A program made the translations under genes and the position numbers. This document shows, piece after piece, positions 59,240 through 64,000 of a DNA stretch of 64,000 nucleotides (the stretch's first letter is position 1; each line of letters begins with the position of its first letter). The stretch spans positions 19,055,869 to 19,119,868 of the forward strand of contig CM033116.1 of assembly GCA_019321725.1 (NCBI GenBank). Direction: 5' to 3'. The stretch is from Paulownia fortunei. Its lineage: Eukaryota; Streptophyta; Magnoliopsida; Lamiales; Paulowniaceae. The notes beneath the pieces are model-generated. The model ran no database searches. It was not told the DNA's origin and saw only the letters and a list, made by a program, of their open reading frames with translations.

Positions 59240-61392
59240 ATGGGGAAAGAGTGTGCAATGTTGGAGGTTTTGAAGGTACCTGTGGAAAAAGAAGAAGAAA
59301 AAGGTGATGAATTTGAGCTGAGTTTGGAGTTGTCTATAGGTGGGAGGTATGGGAAATCAGAGAACTCAAGGGGGAAAACATGGGACCCTTGTGAGGAAAA
59401 TGTTAAGGGTCAGAATAATAATTGTGGTATTTCAAGATCTGATTTTTCTTGTGGTGTAGGAGATGTGAGAGCAGAGAATGGCTGTGAGTCTATGGATCTG
59501 CAGAGGAGGAGGGAGATTCAGGCTTTGAGAAGACAAGAAGCCCGCAAGAAAAGAGAAGAGAAGCTCAAGAAATCAAGAGGGCTGAATCGTGTGGGGTTTG
59601 TGGAGGATAAATTGTTTTTGGAGGCTCAGAAATTTCAAGGCAGAGTTCAAGATAGGGAAATTAGAGAAAGAGATGTTTTTGCAGAGGAGACGGCTAGGAA
59701 AAAAGACAAGAATGGAACTAATGAAGTTGCAAATGATTTGAATCTCTCCTTGTTCACTGAGAACAAGATTCCTAGCCAACAAATAGAAAGGGACTGTTTG
59801 TACCCAAAGGTACAATATCTAGCCCCTGGCAATGGTTTTGCTTATCCTTGTGGAGGAGTTCCATCTTGGGGGCCTAATGTTGGGGAAGGGCAGAAGAATG
59901 AGGGGAATGTGTTTCGCCCAGTCGCTTGTAGGAGTTCTGGGGCCTATAGGAGTGGGAATTCGTCTATGGATTGTGATTCAGAACATAGTAATGGGTTAAA
60001 TGATCGTGGGAACTGGAAGACGGTGTCGAACAGGTCCTTGGAACAAAGTTCTTCTGCTGTTTCTGATTATCAGAGCACGTCCCATAAAGGTGATTATTAT
60101 GGGGTTTTTTTATTTTTTGGCCAATGTTGTTTGTTCTTTGATTGTTTTGTGCAGTATTAAGTTTTTCAAGAATGTGATGATGTTGTGGGAATCAGGCATT
60201 TGTTAGTTCCTAAGATTAGAATACCCTAGAATTGAGTGCCATACTTATGTGGTTTATGCTAAGGAAATTTGTTAGAATTTCTTTATTTTGATTCTTGTCA
60301 GGCTTAGAAAGTGAATCTGTGCATAAGGTCAAATATGAAAGCTTTGGGGTATGGTGATGATGTTTGTTATGTGTCTGAAAGTTTGCCGGCTTATAACATA
60401 GTGGCATCATGTCAATGGAAAAACTGAATGCTGCTTGCAATGTCTCATGAATACACTTATTTTTCCAACATTGATTAAGAAGCTATTTCGGTTTATCGAC
60501 GAACTTTGTTGGCATATAATATGACATTTCATTTTGTTGGGCATTTTCTCATGAACATCTTCGAAATCTCTGGGATTCAGTTGTTTTCCATCCTTTATGT
60601 TGAAGGTAATCTCTAAAGGGTATGTTACTATTCTGAACACAAGAATTATACTATGAATACAGTCTTTATTTGAGCATCAAGTCACATTCTTCTCTTCTTT
60701 CCTCCTTCCTTGGAGAGGCTAACATTATATGGCAGAGGATTACATTCAATGCTGTAGTTAGAGCTTTAAAATCGCCATTTTCGATGAATTGTTGTAACGA
60801 TCTTTGTATGTTTTCAGGGGGAAGCAGTAGTGATACTGGAAGCCACTCAAGTCCCTCGCGCACACGCCAACATCACAGTATTCCCAGAAATGCATTGGAT
60901 CATGTCGAAAGCAATGGTTCTTCTACTCAGACAGAACTAGACCAAGGTCTTGGAGGAGTACCAGAACACCGCACAAAGGTGGCGTCATTGAGTAACCCTC
61001 ATTCAAGCTCGAGCAGATTTACCGATAAATCAAAACCAGACACTTATTTCTACCAAACTAACAACACTTGCTCGACATCTGAGAACCGGGCCTCTCCTCC
61101 ATTGAAAGAAACAAGCGGTGGTCTCAATGACAAAGCTCCCAAACTACCAAACGACAACCTCAATGTAGCAGCTTCTGTCCCGCATATGCCCTGTGTCTCA
61201 GCTACAGGAAATGGCCCAAATGGTAAAACCATAACTGGATTCTTGTACAAGTACACAAAAACAGAGGTCAGCATCATGTGTGTTTGCCATGGGAGCTCTT
61301 TTTCACCCGCCGAGTTCGTGGAGCATGCTGGAGGCGTAGACATATCGCACCCGCTGAGGCACATCACCATTGTTCCTTCAGCTTTCGGATAA
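59240..61392 (+). CDS. AFP: Ninja-family protein AFP (ABI5-binding-protein type)
   Basis: Two exons, 59,240-60,089 and 60,818-61,392, with a 728-bp GT-AG intron, give 474 residues. AFPs are nuclear adaptors that bind ABI5-type bZIP factors and recruit TOPLESS corepressors, damping ABA responses. The N-terminus holds an EAR motif, ELSLELSIGG (residues 26-35, LxLxL core 27-31). A basic stretch, RRREIQALRRQEARKKR (about 89-105), fits a nuclear signal. A serine-rich segment (SVSDYQS to GGSSSDTGSHSS) spans the exon junction. The C-terminal domain (about 412-474) with TITGFLYKY, TEVSIMCVCHGSSFSP and HPLRHITIVPSAFG matches AFP rather than NINJA proper. ATG 59,240 is chosen as the first ATG in frame; 59,258 is an alternative. 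Both exons are intact. The ABRE-rich upstream region fits ABA induction. Confidence 0.93.
60090..60817 (+). other. Intron of the AFP gene
   Basis: The intron is 728 bp with GT at 60,090-60,091 and AG at 60,816-60,817. The exon ends join G to GG to give a glycine codon and rebuild the conserved HKGGSSSDTG stretch. No embedded gene is seen. Confidence 0.9.
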
Positions 61393-61753
61393 TTAAGTTG
61401 TTCCTTTTGCTTTTTTGCTTCCTAGTTAAGTAGTGTAGGCTCAACTCTGTTTGGAAGATAGTGAACAGGTTTGGAACAGATGGGAAAGAGAGAAATGTTA
61501 AACTTAAGATTCTTAAGCCTTTTTCTTTAGTTTCCAAACCCTTTTAGTTCTTTGATTTGTCTTGTTATTATGAGATTATGCCATTAAATAATGGCCTAGA
61601 TTTGGTAATTAGGTTTAGGAAACATGAGATTTAGTCTGATGTTTTGAACTTGTTTCATCGTTCAAAATTAAAGGGTGTTAAAAATGTCAAAGGTGAAAAG
61701 GTTAATTTACATTTCAGTTGATATCAATTTATTTTGGGAAAAGAATTACTGGC
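61393..61753 (+). other. Probable 3' UTR and flank of AFP
   Basis: Sequence after the TAA at 61,390-61,392. No further gene is seen. CATTAAATAATGG near 61,581 is AT-rich but is not a certain polyadenylation signal. Confidence 0.4.
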
Positions 61754-61897
61754 TATGAGTTATTCTACATGAGTATGTGTAGAGGTGGCAAAATGGACAT
61801 ACCAACCATATATAAAATGGAGTTGTATGAGTTATTCTACATGAGTATGTGTAGAGGTGGCAAAATGGACATACCAACCATATATAAAATGGAGTTG
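61754..61897. repeat. Perfect 72-bp tandem duplication
   Basis: Positions 61,754-61,825 and 61,826-61,897 appear identical by eye, starting TATGAGTTATTC and ending GGAGTTG. Identity across 72 bp points to a recent duplication. It lies about 360 bp downstream of the AFP stop. Confidence 0.9.
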
Positions 61898-62300
61898 AAA
61901 ATCGACAAATTAAAGTTAAAATCAATAATTTTATAATTGGATCGATCTTGTTAATAATTAGTGGTTCCATCGACGATCGGATCGATTTAATAAAAATTAA
62001 TTATATTTTATTATTTTATTATATAAAATAATAATATAATAAATTAATTATTATATAATATATTTTAAATATAAAAATAAATAAATAATTATATAAAAAA
62101 CATATAATAAAATTTAAATAATTACATAAATATAACAAAATATCAAATTTAAATTTTTAAAAAAATTAAAAATTAAAAAAAAAATGAAGATCAAACAGTT
62201 TTATGAGTTTAAGTGGATCGGACCAAACTCCGGATTCCGATTACACCGATTCAATCGGCTATTCCAATTCGATTTTAAAAACATGGGTTAAAACTAGTCG
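61898..62300. repeat. Dispersed AT-rich repeat with ACCGATTCAATCGG-type ends
   Basis: It runs from AAAATCGAC through an AT-only core to ACCGATTCAATCGGC and CGATTTTAAAAACATGG near 62,283. A similar ending lies near 48,865-48,895, and both have AAATATCAA(A/G)TTTAAA before the GC-richer end. This style is common for small non-autonomous plant repeats, but I cannot name it. Confidence 0.45.
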
Positions 62301-64000
62301 AATCAGGTTATAAATAAGGGGCAGTGAAAAAATTTGAGCCAAATTATGAATGTACTATCATTTCAGATTTTTTTAATTTTAATTTTATATTTTGTATCAT
62401 ATAATATTTATATTTCATAACGTATATGTATTGTAGGGAATACATATGAACTGATGAATTGGTGTGGAAACTGAATTGCTACGCATATATGCACGATGCA
62501 TCGCTTGCAAAACCACCCCTATTATCCCTTGCATTACAATTTTGGGTTCTCCAATTCTACGACCACAGGAAATTTAAAAGGATGGGTAAAATGGCTTAAG
62601 CACATAATTTATTATTTTTTTAATTGACCTATTTTTAAATCGACTTATTTTTTACATGCCCAAATCTTGCTCGACCCGTCCATTAATCATGACCCTAAGG
62701 TATAGTATTTTGGGATATATTGGGCTTTGAAGCATTATTTGTAAAAAAAGCTTCTTGTCCTATTGTTTATTTGTTTGTTACTTAAAAGCCATATTATATC
62801 CGTATAATATATATATATAATTAAAAAATATTTTTGTTTCTCATATATTCCGTATTTTTGAGTAAAATATTTAATACAAATATTATAATTATCCTTATAA
62901 TACTTGATTAATAATATTTTATTATAATAAATATTTATAATATCTAAATATAATCTAAAAACTATTCAAATTTTATTTATAAGTATTAATGAAATATTAT
63001 ATAAATAAAAAATAATAACTCTAATAATTTACGAATATACTAATTATTAGTAATTAGTTATTTTTAACCTATATAATAATCATAAATTAAATAATATAAA
63101 AATACTTATAAAATAATTTTTACATAATTTGAAAATAAATACAAACACAATTCAAATAAAAATAATGATAAAATAAATCGTATTTTTTCTCCCGAATAAT
63201 TTTTTTACATTCATATTTTATTCATATGTGTACGAATTCGTATATTAATTATTTTTATATTTTTTTATCGTAATTTTTAACAAATATTCATAACATATTT
63301 ATACATATTAAATGTCAATTTTTTTCCTTTACTAACTTATTCTTGAGGTATACTTTTGAACCTTCCGAAGAAGTTCTCATTTTAAGCAAACCATATTTCA
63401 AATCGAACTGGAAACGCTCTTTTTTTGGCGAACACGTTTTTAGATGCGGCAACTTTCTCAATATCACGTCCTTTAAGCCACATTAGTGGGTCATGGTGGA
63501 CCTGGGCCTTCTGCAAATTTAGCTTATTTTGTGGGCCAAGCAAAAGAAACAGGCCTTTGAAATTCCAACCAGAGAAGTGCAGTCCAGCCCATATACCACA
63601 TATATAGGTTACTTCTTTCATCAGCTGCTTTACTAAAGAGTTGTAATTTTCAATCTGTTGTTTCAAAGTATATTTTGAATATGGTCCTTATCTAGTGAAA
63701 TTTCTTGTATTTGTTGTGCAAATTTAAAATTTTAATGAAAATAACTTTCATGCAAATAAAAATTACTTTAATGCAAATAAATCATAAAAATGCATATGAT
63801 TTGTAATAATTTTAAAAATATATAAATTATTAAAAATAAAACAAGTGGCATGTAGGAGTCACTCCACTTGAAACTATCATAAGATTGTGATGTTCTCCCC
63901 TCTGTGAAGGTACTGGTGGCTCGGTATCACCCCAAGATAAAACCAGAGAAGGCCACTGTCGGTTTTTCCTGTTGTGAGTACGATTACAAGAAAACTAACT
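62301..64000. other. Right-end intergenic DNA
   Basis: No supported gene. 62,790-63,330 is very AT-rich. 63,440-63,600 is more mixed, and its 94-residue minus-strand open frame (63,382-63,666) has no recognised family. The last about 130 bp (63,870-64,000) are GC-richer and open in one plus frame to the window end, which could be part of a neighbouring gene or repeat; this cannot be decided here. Confidence 0.35.

Noticed and set aside
61718..61936. Open frame spanning the 72-bp duplication
   Set aside because: The period is a multiple of three, so the frame stays open by repetition; no homology or start context supports a protein.
63382..63666. Minus-strand open frame of 94 residues
   Set aside because: No recognised motif, no splice context, and the DNA looks like ordinary plant intergenic sequence; kept only as unassigned.

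Overview
This window is nuclear DNA of a flowering plant, most likely a eudicot. It is AT-rich, its genes carry GT-AG introns, and it holds plant-specific families: CYP82-type cytochrome P450s, a Ninja-family AFP repressor, a KDEL-receptor-like protein, and plant LTR-retrotransposon lineages. I do not assign a species.

Layout. Positions 1-12,700 are an older AT-rich repeat split by an Athila-type Ty3/gypsy element (915-11,971). That element has both LTRs, a tRNA-Asp primer site, a perfect 5-bp target duplication and an extra third ORF, but its gag-pol is heavily damaged. From 12,700 to 15,200 there is a patchwork: a Ty1/copia gag and LTR fragment, a TRIM-like element, and a detached copy of the CYP82 upstream region. 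From 15,199 to 26,135 lies an old chromovirus-like (Tekay/Del type) gypsy relic with LTRs of about 3.1 kb. A solo LTR related to the Athila element, with its own target duplication, is nested inside it. The first P450 gene, apparently intact, is at 29,328-31,205 (+). Its paralogue at 41,715-43,353 (-) is frameshifted. Between them lie AT-rich direct repeats (33.1-37.6 kb) and two copia-type LTRs. From 43.4 to 50.1 kb I see AT-rich intergenic DNA with microsatellites. A six-exon KDEL-receptor-like gene (50,266-54,884, +) has one apparent missing base in exon 4. A two-exon AFP gene (59,240-61,392, +) sits behind a dense cluster of ABRE/G-box motifs. The remaining right end is repeats and unassigned DNA.

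How the parts relate. The two P450s are inverted, tail-to-tail duplicates that share coding, upstream and downstream sequence. A third copy of the upstream block at 14.8 kb suggests more local duplication before transposons broke the cluster. The AFP promoter fits a gene induced by ABA that dampens ABA signalling. The most unusual signal is a 16-bp GC-rich palindrome, consensus CAGCGCCTAGGCGCTG. It recurs two or three times in every Athila-type LTR here and again inside the element just before its third ORF. Apparent single-base homopolymer losses recur in unrelated loci, so some frameshifts could be assembly errors.
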